From Thermoanaerobacterium aotearoense (GTDB lineage: Bacteria; Bacillota; Thermoanaerobacteria; Thermoanaerobacterales; Thermoanaerobacteraceae), in the NCBI RefSeq assembly GCF_009905255.1, contig NZ_CP047602.1:310001-374000 (forward strand): a stretch of DNA of 64,000 bases, in the 5' to 3' direction. The translations under genes and the position numbers were made by a program. Shown here one piece after another: positions 44,395 through 52,299 of this stretch. The notes under the pieces were generated by a model. The model saw only the letters and a program-made list of their open reading frames with translations, made no database searches and was not told the origin of the DNA. Position 1 is the first letter of the stretch, and each line of letters begins with the position of its first letter.

Positions 44395-44700
44395 ATGCAG
44401 GCTGTTGGATTGATTGAAGTTTATGGATTAGTAGCGGCATTTGTGGCAGCAGATGCTGCATGCAAAAAAGCGAATGTCGTAATAGAGTCTTTTGACAACA
44501 ATAAGCCATTAAATGCTGAAGCATTGCCAGTTCCATTGATAATAGTCGTTAAGCTCAGAGGAGATCTTGAGGATGTAAAAATAGCGGTAGATGCTGCAGT
44601 TGATGCAGCTAATAAAATATCTGGTGTAGTTGCTACAAATATAATAGCAAAACCAGAAGAAGATACTGAAAAGCTATTAAAGCTAAATTGTCTTAAATAA
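44395..44700 (+). CDS. BMC-H shell protein with enlarged loop
   Basis: 101 residues, one BMC domain ([20 protein letters not shown]). Compared with PduA it has about ten extra residues in the loop after the second strand ([14 protein letters not shown]) and lacks the usual KIGSG pore signature, so it probably forms hexamers with a different pore. It starts 8 bp after the alcohol dehydrogenase gene. Confidence 0.85.
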   Translation: MQAVGLIEVYGLVAAFVAADAACKKANVVIESFDNNKPLNAEALPVPLIIVVKLRGDLEDVKIAVDAAVDAANKISGVVATNIIAKPEEDTEKLLKLNCLK

Positions 44701-44722
44701 AAAATCGAGGAGGATTTTGATT

Positions 44723-45001
44723 ATGGTACAAGAAGCATTGGGAATGGTAGAAACGAGAGGATTGGTAGCAGCAATAGAAGCAGCAGATGCTATGGTAAAG
44801 GCTGCGGATGTCACTTTGATAGGAACTGAAAAAATAGGTTCAGGACTTGTAACAGTCATGGTAAGAGGAGATGTCGGTGCAGTAAAAGCAGCGACAGAAG
44901 TTGGCGCAAGTGCAGCTTCAAAATTGGGAGAGTTAGTGGCTGTTCACGTAATACCAAGGCCTCATACTGATGTTGAAAAGATACTGCCGACAATTAAATA
45001 A
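44723..45001 (+). CDS. BMC-H shell protein, PduA/PduJ-like (copy 1)
   Basis: 92 residues: [20 protein letters not shown], pore region [19 protein letters not shown] and [15 protein letters not shown]. This is the canonical hexameric shell tile with a small polar pore for metabolites such as propanediol. The ATG at 44723 is set by GAGGAGG. It differs from the gene at 45440 at only seven residues. Confidence 0.92.
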   Translation: MVQEALGMVETRGLVAAIEAADAMVKAADVTLIGTEKIGSGLVTVMVRGDVGAVKAATEVGASAASKLGELVAVHVIPRPHTDVEKILPTIK

Positions 45002-45027
45002 TTTTGGCACATTTAGGAGTTTGATAA

Positions 45028-45345
45028 ATGTATGCAATTGGACTTATTGAAGTAAATGGGTTTGTCACAGCGGTTGAAACACTGGATGCAATGTTGAAAA
45101 CAGCCAATGTAGAGTTTGTAACATGGGAGAAAAAACTTGGAGGCAGACTTGTGACAATCATTATTAAAGGAGATGTTTCAGCAGTTGAAGAAGCAATTTT
45201 AACTGGAAAGATTGAAGCTGACAAGATTACACGGACAGTAGCATACGCAGTTATTCCAAATCCACATCCAGAAACTATAAAGATGGTAAATATTAGTGCA
45301 GGAAAGCTATTTAAAGCAGATGGTGGTGAAATAAATGAGTTCTGA
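45028..45345 (+). CDS. BMC-H shell protein, divergent
   Basis: 105 residues. The BMC domain is recognisable ([55 protein letters not shown]) with a short C-terminal tail after residue 90. The pore segment [10 protein letters not shown] differs from PduA, so conductance may differ. Its last codons overlap the possible early start of the next gene (45335). Confidence 0.88.
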   Translation: MYAIGLIEVNGFVTAVETLDAMLKTANVEFVTWEKKLGGRLVTIIIKGDVSAVEEAILTGKIEADKITRTVAYAVIPNPHPETIKMVNISAGKLFKADGGEINEF

Positions 45346-45439
45346 AGAAAAGGATACGAATGCAAAAGATGTTAAAGTCGAAAAGCAGAAAAATAATTTA
45401 ACGAAAACATCAAATAAAGAATTTAAGGAGGAATTGATT

Positions 45440-45718
45440 ATGGAACAACAAGCATTAGGAATGGTAGAGACGAGAGGATTGGTAGCAGCGATAGAAGCTG
45501 CTGATGCAATGGTAAAGGCTGCTAATGTCACGTTAATAGGAACTGAAAAAATAGGTTCAGGACTTGTAACAGTCATGGTAAGAGGAGATGTTGGTGCAGT
45601 AAAAGCAGCGACAGAGACTGGAGCAAATGCAGCTAAAAAGTTAGGGGAGTTAGTAGCTGTTCACGTAATACCAAGACCTCATGCAGATGTAGAGAAAATA
45701 CTGCCTACGATAAAGTAG
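45440..45718 (+). CDS. BMC-H shell protein, PduA/PduJ-like (copy 2), possible longer form from 45335
   Basis: 92 residues from the ATG at 45440, which follows AAGGAGG. It is 85/92 identical to the gene at 44723 and keeps [15 protein letters not shown]. The frame is open upstream to an ATG at 45335 that overlaps the previous gene and has GGTGGTG before it; starting there would add 35 lysine/glutamate-rich residues ([18 protein letters not shown] at its start). Both starts look usable, so two forms of the tile may be made. Confidence 0.9.
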   Translation: MEQQALGMVETRGLVAAIEAADAMVKAANVTLIGTEKIGSGLVTVMVRGDVGAVKAATETGANAAKKLGELVAVHVIPRPHADVEKILPTIK

Positions 45719-45719
45719 T

Positions 45720-46373
45720 GTGATAACAGTGAACGAAAAATTGATAGAGATTATATCAAAAACTATAGCGGATACGATTAGTGAAAGGAATTCGCTTAAG
45801 ATACCAGTAGGCGTATCAGCCCGACATGTACATCTGACTAAAGAACATTTGGATATATTATTTGGAAAAGATTATATCCTTAAAAAGAAAAAGGAATTGA
45901 TGGGTGGACAGTTCGCAGCAGAGGAATGTGTGACAATTATCGGATTTAAATTAAATGCTATTGAGAAAGTGAGAGTTTTGGGTCCTTTAAGAGATAAAAC
46001 GCAGGTAGAAATATCGAAGACCGATGCAATAAGTTTAGGGTTAAACCCTCCTATACGGGAATCAGGTGATATAAAAGGTTCATCGCCAATTACAATTGTA
46101 GGGCCGAGAGGAGCAATATCATTAAAAGAAGGATGTATAATAGCAAAACGACATATTCACATGTCACCGGAAGATTCCAAAAGATTCAATGTTAAAGACG
46201 ACGATATAATATCAGTAAAAATAAATGGTCAGCGAGGCGGAATTTTAGAAAATGTACAGATTAGAGTTGACGAAAAGTATACACTTGAGATGCATATTGA
46301 CACAGATGAAGCTAATTGCATGGGACTAAAAAGCGGCGATTTTGTTGAAATAGTAAGAGATAATAGGAGTTGA
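45720..46373 (+). CDS. pduL: Phosphate propanoyltransferase PduL
   Basis: 217 residues with two related half-domains and the zinc-binding histidines: PVGVSARHVHLTKEHLDILF in the first and IIAKRHIHMSPEDSKRF in the second. It moves the propionyl group from CoA to phosphate, regenerating CoA inside the shell. The N-terminal ~20 residues (EKLIEIISKTIADTI) form a further amphipathic helix, as on known compartment PduL proteins. The start is GTG at 45720, or GTG at 45729; neither has a strong ribosome site, suggesting coupling to the preceding shell gene. Confidence 0.92.
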   Translation: MITVNEKLIEIISKTIADTISERNSLKIPVGVSARHVHLTKEHLDILFGKDYILKKKKELMGGQFAAEECVTIIGFKLNAIEKVRVLGPLRDKTQVEISKTDAISLGLNPPIRESGDIKGSSPITIVGPRGAISLKEGCIIAKRHIHMSPEDSKRFNVKDDDIISVKINGQRGGILENVQIRVDEKYTLEMHIDTDEANCMGLKSGDFVEIVRDNRS

Positions 46374-46378
46374 AAAAA

Positions 46379-46657
46379 TTGATAATAGCTAAAGTTGTTG
46401 GTACTGTTATTTCTACCCGCAAGAATCAAAATTTAATAGGCAATAAATTTTTAATAGTAGAACCAGTAAGTGAAATGAATTATGACAGTAAAAATAGGGT
46501 TGTTGCAATAGATAATGTAGGTGCAGGTGTAGGAGAGATAGTATTAGTTACCTTTGGAAGTTCAGCAAGAATCGGTTGTGGTATGCCAGATTCGCCTGTA
46601 GATGCGGCAATTGTCGGAATTGTTGATAGCATAAAAGATATTATCATTGATGATTAG
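46379..46657 (+). CDS. pduN: EutN/CcmL-type pentameric vertex protein
   Basis: 92 residues: IIAKVVGTVISTRKNQNLIG, VAIDNVGAGVGEIVLVTFGSSAR and DAAIVGIVDSI are the family signature of BMC-P pentamers that cap the twelve shell vertices. The TTG at 46379 is preferred because AGGAG lies 9 nt upstream; the TTG at 46370 would abut it. Confidence 0.9.
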   Translation: MIIAKVVGTVISTRKNQNLIGNKFLIVEPVSEMNYDSKNRVVAIDNVGAGVGEIVLVTFGSSARIGCGMPDSPVDAAIVGIVDSIKDIIIDD

Positions 46658-46672
46658 TTAATCTGGGGTGAG

Positions 46673-48043
46673 ATGATGAATATTGATGAACTTAAAAATA
46701 TCGTATTTGAAAATGGAATAGTCGGTGCAGGCGGAGCTGGATTTCCTACACATGCAAAACTTACTACAGGTATAGATACAATCATATTAAATGGCGCTGA
46801 ATGTGAACCGCTTTTAAGAGTAGATAGGCAGCTACTTGCAATATATACTGATGAAATATTGATGACTTTATCATTCATAGTTGATACTTTAGGAGCCAAA
46901 CGTGGCATTGTAGCAATAAAATCAGCATACAAAACTGCCATCAGCTCAGTTAAGAATTTGATTGGTAATTATAAAAACTTGGAGTTAAAGGTATTGCCAG
47001 ACGTTTATCCTGCTGGTGATGAAGTTGTATTAATATATGAAACGACTGGAAGAATTGTGCCAGAAGGTTCTATACCTATTTCTGTTGGCACGTTGGTAAT
47101 GAATGTGGAAACTGTGCTTAATGTTTATAATGCTATTTATTTAAAACATCCAGTCACAGAAAAGTATGTAACAGTAACGGGAGATGTCAAATATCCCAGC
47201 ACATTTAAAGCAAAAGTAGGAACATCTGTAGCTCGTCTTATTGAAAAAGCAGGAGGATGCTTAGAAAAAGATTGTGAAGTGATAATGGGTGGTCCTATGA
47301 CTGGGAAAATAGTTGATGTAAAGACTCCAATAACAAAAACTACAAAAGCTATTATCGTTCTCCCAAAAGACCACCCTGTGATAACAAAGAGAAAGACAAA
47401 CATAAGGATAGGGTTAAAACGAGCAATGTCTGTTTGCTCTCAATGCCAAATGTGCACAGATCTATGTCCTAGAAATTTATTAGGTCATTCCATCAAACCT
47501 CATAAAGTCATGAATGCAGTTGCAAATAGTATTATTGATGATACCGCTGCATATACGATGACAATGTTATGTTCTGAATGTGGATTGTGCGAGATGTATT
47601 CATGTCATCAAAGTTTGTCGCCGAGAAAGATAATAAGCCAGATAAAGATAAAATTAAGGCAAAATGGTGTAAAAAATCCACACAACAAAAGACCAGAAAC
47701 AGCAAATGTCATGCGAGATGAGAGATTAGTGCCGATGGAAAGGCTTATTTCAAGACTTTCGCTCAAAAAATACGATGTAGATGCTCCGATGAATTTTGAT
47801 ACTGTTATTCCTTCACATCACGTTGTCATGCAACTAAGTCAGCATGTTGGTGCCAAAGCGATACCTGTAGTAAAGGTAGGAGATATTGTGAAAGAAGGAG
47901 ATCTGATAGGCGATGTGCCTAATAATAAGCTGGGTGCTAAATTGCATGCCAGTATTGACGGCATTATAATAGATGTAACTGATGACAGTATTGTTATCAA
48001 ACCAAGAGGTGATTTTGATGGACAAAGCGATAGGATTGGTTGA
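46673..48043 (+). CDS. pduS: PduS-type cobalamin reductase (RnfC-like)
   Basis: 456 residues. Glycine-rich NADH/FMN segment VGAGGAGFPTHAKL, then two [4Fe-4S] motifs, CSQCQMCTDLCP and CSECGLCEMYSC, and a C-terminal lipoyl-like fold (VGDIVKEGDLIGDVPNNKLG). It reduces cob(III/II)alamin so that PduO can adenosylate it, and may pass electrons across the shell through PduT. The pduT start lies inside its 3' end (26-bp overlap). Confidence 0.92.
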   Translation: MMNIDELKNIVFENGIVGAGGAGFPTHAKLTTGIDTIILNGAECEPLLRVDRQLLAIYTDEILMTLSFIVDTLGAKRGIVAIKSAYKTAISSVKNLIGNYKNLELKVLPDVYPAGDEVVLIYETTGRIVPEGSIPISVGTLVMNVETVLNVYNAIYLKHPVTEKYVTVTGDVKYPSTFKAKVGTSVARLIEKAGGCLEKDCEVIMGGPMTGKIVDVKTPITKTTKAIIVLPKDHPVITKRKTNIRIGLKRAMSVCSQCQMCTDLCPRNLLGHSIKPHKVMNAVANSIIDDTAAYTMTMLCSECGLCEMYSCHQSLSPRKIISQIKIKLRQNGVKNPHNKRPETANVMRDERLVPMERLISRLSLKKYDVDAPMNFDTVIPSHHVVMQLSQHVGAKAIPVVKVGDIVKEGDLIGDVPNNKLGAKLHASIDGIIIDVTDDSIVIKPRGDFDGQSDRIG

Positions 48044-48566
48044 ATACAAATCAGTTGCTACAGGTATAACTGCTGCTGATGACATGGCTAAAACTGCTGA
48101 TGTGGAAATAATAGAAGCATATACAGTATGTCCGGGGAAATACATTGTTCTGTTAGCTGGGAAATTAAGTGCAGTTAATTCGGCGATAGAAAAGGGCATA
48201 AATCAGTATTCGGAAAATGTCATTGATAGCTTTATATTGGGAAATCCGCATGAAACAATATATAAAGCTATGAGTGGCACGTCTGTAATTGAAGATGTAG
48301 AAGCACTTGGTATCATAGAGACATTTTCTGCAGCATCAATAATACTTGCAGCAGATACGGCTGCAAAAGCTGCAAAAGTGAATCTGGTAGAGATAAGAAT
48401 AGCCAGAGGTATGTGCGGCAAGTCATATCTACTGCTTACAGGAGAACTTGCTGCTGTTGAAGCATCTATAAATGCAGGATGCAAAGCTTTGGAGAGAACG
48501 GGTATGCTTTTAAATAAGTCTATAATACCCAATCCAGATAGAGCTATTTGGGATAAGATAATTTAA
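48018..48566 (+). CDS. pduT: PduT trimeric shell protein with Fe-S pore cysteine
   Basis: 182 residues, two BMC domains in tandem (KAIGLVEYKSVATGITAADD and ALGIIETFSAASIILAADTA). Cys38 (AYTVCPGKY) is at the same residue number as the cysteine that binds a [4Fe-4S] cluster at the trimer axis in Salmonella PduT. It is the only tandem-BMC protein in this window. The ATG at 48018 follows AGAGGTG. Confidence 0.92.
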   Translation: MDKAIGLVEYKSVATGITAADDMAKTADVEIIEAYTVCPGKYIVLLAGKLSAVNSAIEKGINQYSENVIDSFILGNPHETIYKAMSGTSVIEDVEALGIIETFSAASIILAADTAAKAAKVNLVEIRIARGMCGKSYLLLTGELAAVEASINAGCKALERTGMLLNKSIIPNPDRAIWDKII

Positions 48567-48622
48567 ATATAAAAACAGTCAACAAAAGAAAATACAATAC
48601 ATATATCTATAAAACAAAAAAA

Positions 48623-48654
<32 letters not shown>

Positions 48655-48664
48655 AAGAAGGAAT

Positions 48665-48692
48665 TTAACAAAAAACGTCGAATATATATAAT
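48665..48692 (+). promoter_or_regulatory. Possible promoter before rhaA
   Basis: TTAACA (48665-48670), a 16-bp spacer, TATAAT (48687-48692) in the 221-bp A-rich gap between pduT and rhaA. No terminator is seen after pduT, so readthrough is also possible. No other structure was found in this gap. Confidence 0.4.
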
Positions 48693-48787
48693 ATGAAAAA
48701 TATATAAGCTTAAGATTAAATAATAGTGCTTATTATTAAATAGAATCAAATGCAATTATTGTTTGATTTATTGAAAGGATGTTTATT

Positions 48788-50065
48788 ATGTATGAAGCAG
48801 AAAAAGATAAAATTTTAAATGATTATTATAATGCAAAAGAGATTTATGCAAAGTTTGACATAGATATTGATAAAGTATTAGATAAAATGAAGAAGATTCG
48901 TATTTCACTTCACTGCTGGCAAGGCGATGATGTAACTGGATTCGAAAAAAGTGCCAATGGATTAAGCGGTGGAGGTATTTTGGCGACAGGAAACTGGCCT
49001 GGTAGAGCAAGAAATGGTGAAGAATTAAGGCAAGACATTGAAAAAGCCTTAAGCCTTATACCAGGCAAACACAAAATCAATTTACATGCCATTTACGCAG
49101 AAACGGATGGTGAATTTGTAGACAGAGATGAAATAAACGTGGAGCATTTCAGGAAATGGATTTACTGGGCAAAAGAAAATGGCCTTGGCCTTGACTTCAA
49201 TCCTACGTTTTTTTCGCATCCTAAAGCAAATGATGGCTATACGCTTTCAAGCAAAGATGAAAACATAAGAAAATTTTGGATCCAACATGGTAAAAGATGC
49301 CGTGAAATCGCAAATGAAATAGGAAGAGAGCTAAAAACTCAATGTGTGAATAATGTTTGGATTCCTGATGGTTCAAAAGATTTGCCTGCTAATAGGATTG
49401 AACACAGAAAAATACTTAAAGAATCTTTAGATGAGATATTTTCAGTAAAATATGACAAATCAAATATCGTTGATTCTGTTGAAAGCAAATTATTTGGCAT
49501 TGGATCTGAAAGCTATGTGGTTGGTTCACATGAGTTTTATATGAACTATGCGTCGAGAAATGATGTAATGCTGTGCCTTGATATGGGACATTTTCATCCT
49601 ACTGAGAATATTGCTGATAAGATATCATCAATACTTACATTCAATGACAATTTGTTGATTCATGTAAGCCGTGGTGTCCGGTGGGATAGCGACCATGTAG
49701 TCATTTTAAATGAAGATTTGCTTTCATTAGCAAAAGAAATAAGAAGATGTGATGCTTATGACAAAGTGTATATTGCATTAGATTTCTTTGATGCAAGCAT
49801 AAATAGGATAATGGCATGGGTAATAGGTGCAAGAGCGACGCTAAAAGCCATATTAATATCACTATTAGAGCCTGTGCATCTACTTATGGAAGAGGAGAAT
49901 AAAGGAAATTTTGGTGCAAGACTTGCTTTGATGGAGGAATTCAAAACATTGCCATTTTACTCTGTTTGGAACAAATACTGCATGGACGAAAATGTGCCTA
50001 TTGGTACATCGTGGATTGATGATGTTAAAGAATATGAAAAAGAAATTGTAAAAAATAGGGCTTAA
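48788..50065 (+). CDS. rhaA: L-rhamnose isomerase
   Basis: 425 residues, the normal length. Characteristic stretches: ISLHCWQGDDVTGFE, NLHAIYAETDGEFVDRDEI, GLGLDFNPTFFSHPKANDG, HGKRCREIANEIGREL, the metal-binding LCLDMGHFHPTENIADK and HVSRGVRWDSDHVVIL. It converts L-rhamnose to L-rhamnulose with Mn2+. The ATG at 48788 is about 9 nt after AAAGG; an in-frame ATG at 48779 is less well placed. rhaB follows 27 bp later. Confidence 0.95.
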   Translation: MYEAEKDKILNDYYNAKEIYAKFDIDIDKVLDKMKKIRISLHCWQGDDVTGFEKSANGLSGGGILATGNWPGRARNGEELRQDIEKALSLIPGKHKINLHAIYAETDGEFVDRDEINVEHFRKWIYWAKENGLGLDFNPTFFSHPKANDGYTLSSKDENIRKFWIQHGKRCREIANEIGRELKTQCVNNVWIPDGSKDLPANRIEHRKILKESLDEIFSVKYDKSNIVDSVESKLFGIGSESYVVGSHEFYMNYASRNDVMLCLDMGHFHPTENIADKISSILTFNDNLLIHVSRGVRWDSDHVVILNEDLLSLAKEIRRCDAYDKVYIALDFFDASINRIMAWVIGARATLKAILISLLEPVHLLMEEENKGNFGARLALMEEFKTLPFYSVWNKYCMDENVPIGTSWIDDVKEYEKEIVKNRA

Positions 50066-50092
50066 AATTTAAGGCTAAAGGATGGTATTTCA

Positions 50093-51520
50093 ATGAAAGA
50101 TATTGTGTATAATCTGGCTTTTGATTTTGGAGCTTCAAGTGGCCGTCTTATGCTATCCGCGTTTGATGGCGAAAAAATCACAATTGAAGAGATTTATAGA
50201 TTTCCAAATGAGCCAGTCAAGCTGGGACAATCATTTTATTGGGATTTTTTAAGGCTTTTTCACGAATTAAAAAACGGATTAAAAATAGCATCAAAGAGGA
50301 AAATCAAAATATCCGGCATTGGTATAGACACTTGGGGTGTCGATTATGGATTGCTTGATAAAAATGATCAATTGATTTCAAATCCTTTTCATTACAGAGA
50401 TAAAAGAACGGATGGCATAATAAAAGATTTTGAAAATATGGCGTTACTGGAGGAAATCTACAACGTAACTGGTATACAGTTTATGGAATTTAATACAATA
50501 TTCCAATTGTATTGCGATTATAAAAAGCGTCCAGAATTATTGGATAATGCAAAGACATTGTTGTTTATTCCAGATTTATTTAACTTTTATTTGACAAATG
50601 AGAAATACAATGAATATACTGTTGCATCCACATCGCAAATGTTGGATGCTAACAAGAAAGATTGGGCAAATGATCTTATAGAAAAGTTAAATTTGCCAGA
50701 AGGTATTTTTCAAAAGATACTGATGCCAGGAAATACAATTGGTTATCTAACAAAAGAAATTCAAGAAGAAACAGGATTGTCTGAAGTTCCCGTGATTTCT
50801 GTTGGCAGCCATGATACGGCATCAGCAGTTGCAGGTACACCTATTGAAAACGGTTCAAGTGCTTATTTGATTTGTGGTACTTGGTCATTATTAGGTGTTG
50901 AAAGTGAAAAACCTATAATAAATGAAAATACAAAGAAGTACAATTTTACAAATGAAGGCGGTGTCGAAGGCCTTATAAGGCTACTTAAAAATATTAATGG
51001 TCTGTGGATAATTCAGCAATTAAAACAAAGTTGGAATTCAAATGGCATTAAAATAGGATTTCCAGAAATCAGCCAGATGGCATCTAAAGCAGAGCACGAA
51101 GAATTTATCATAAATCCTGATGACAAATTGTTTATAGCTCCAGATGATATGGCTGAGGCGATAAGGCAATATTGTACAAAAACAGGACAGGGTTTGCCGC
51201 AGAATATTGGCGACATAGCAAGAGCCGCTTACAATGGTATAGTTGAACAATACAAAAATTGCTTAAACAATTTAGAAGATATTGTAGGGCAAGAAATAGA
51301 TAATATTCACATGGTTGGTGGTGGGATACAGGATAAGTTCCTGTGCAAGCTGACTGCAGATGTTACAGGGAAAAAAGTCATAACAGGCCCTGTAGAAGCT
51401 TCAATCTATGGCAATGTGATAGTCCAGCTTATGGCATTGGGATATATAAAAGACTTGAGAGAAGGAAGAAAGATAATAAAGAATTCTATAGAGAATGATG
51501 AAGAGATGTTTGCTAAATAG
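50093..51520 (+). CDS. rhaB: L-rhamnulokinase
   Basis: 475 residues, FGGY carbohydrate kinase family. FDFGASSGRLMLSAFDGEK at the N-terminus, IGIDTWGVDYGLLDKND, HYRDKRTDG, VGSHDTASAVAGTP and the C-terminal nucleotide-binding HMVGGGIQDKFLCKLTADVT. It phosphorylates L-rhamnulose at C1, giving the substrate of the aldolase at 35075. Confidence 0.95.
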   Translation: MKDIVYNLAFDFGASSGRLMLSAFDGEKITIEEIYRFPNEPVKLGQSFYWDFLRLFHELKNGLKIASKRKIKISGIGIDTWGVDYGLLDKNDQLISNPFHYRDKRTDGIIKDFENMALLEEIYNVTGIQFMEFNTIFQLYCDYKKRPELLDNAKTLLFIPDLFNFYLTNEKYNEYTVASTSQMLDANKKDWANDLIEKLNLPEGIFQKILMPGNTIGYLTKEIQEETGLSEVPVISVGSHDTASAVAGTPIENGSSAYLICGTWSLLGVESEKPIINENTKKYNFTNEGGVEGLIRLLKNINGLWIIQQLKQSWNSNGIKIGFPEISQMASKAEHEEFIINPDDKLFIAPDDMAEAIRQYCTKTGQGLPQNIGDIARAAYNGIVEQYKNCLNNLEDIVGQEIDNIHMVGGGIQDKFLCKLTADVTGKKVITGPVEASIYGNVIVQLMALGYIKDLREGRKIIKNSIENDEEMFAK

Positions 51521-51527
51521 GAAGGTG

Positions 51528-52292
51528 GTGTCTAATATTTATACGCTTGTAGTAGTAGAAGATGAATATGAGATAAGAACAGGATTAGTTAACTGCTTTC
51601 CATGGAACAAAATGGGTTTTGTTGTTGCAGAAGAATTTGAAAATGGAGGAGAATGTTTTGAGTATTTGTGTAAAAATAAGGTTGATACAATTTTATGTGA
51701 TATAAAAATGCCAGTTATGTCTGGTATAGAGTTGGCAAAGAAAATTTTTGAAAGTAATATAAGCACTAAAATAGTTATAATCAGTGGTTATACTGATTTT
51801 GAATATGCCAGACAGGCGTTAAGATATGGTGTTAAAGATTATATAGTAAAACCTACTAAATATAATGAAATAATTGATGTTTTCAGCAGAATAAAAAAAG
51901 AATTAGACAATGAAAATACAAAGGAAATATTGAATAACTCATGTAACAATGAAATTGATCAGTACAGCAGCATAATTTCAATCATAGAAAAATATGTTGA
52001 TGAACATTACAGAGATGTGACATTGGAAGATGTAGCTAAAGTAGTTTATATGAATCCGTATTATTTAAGCAAATATTTTAAACAAAAAACCGGTATGAAT
52101 TTTTCTGATTATATAACTGAGGTCAGAATGAAAAAAGCTGTAGAGTTTCTAAAAAATCCTTTGTATAAAACTTATGAAATAAGTTATATGATTGGATATA
52201 AAAATCCAAAAAATTTTACTAGAGCATTTAAAAAATATTATAAAAAATCCCCAAGAGAATTTGTAAATTCAGCAATAAATTTTAAGGAATGA
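51528..52292 (+). CDS. YesN-type response regulator (receiver + AraC DNA-binding domain)
   Basis: About 254 residues. Receiver domain: acidic pocket VVEDEYEIR, phospho-acceptor aspartate in ILCDIKMPVMSG, and conserved lysine in DYIVKPTK. The C-terminal AraC-type pair of helix-turn-helices includes YMNPYYLSKYFKQKTGMNF and SYMIGYKNPKNFTRAFKKYY. It should activate nearby genes when phosphorylated by the kinase gene that follows. The start is uncertain: the best-spaced codon after AAGGTGG is an ATT at 51537; GTG codons at 51525 and 51528 are the standard choices. Confidence 0.88.
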   Translation: MSNIYTLVVVEDEYEIRTGLVNCFPWNKMGFVVAEEFENGGECFEYLCKNKVDTILCDIKMPVMSGIELAKKIFESNISTKIVIISGYTDFEYARQALRYGVKDYIVKPTKYNEIIDVFSRIKKELDNENTKEILNNSCNNEIDQYSSIISIIEKYVDEHYRDVTLEDVAKVVYMNPYYLSKYFKQKTGMNFSDYITEVRMKKAVEFLKNPLYKTYEISYMIGYKNPKNFTRAFKKYYKKSPREFVNSAINFKE

Positions 52293-52299
52293 TTTATAA

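Noticed and set aside
35887-48566. An ethanolamine (eut) or glycyl-radical compartment
   Set aside because: No EutBC or glycyl-radical enzyme genes are present; the core enzyme is clearly the B12 diol dehydratase.
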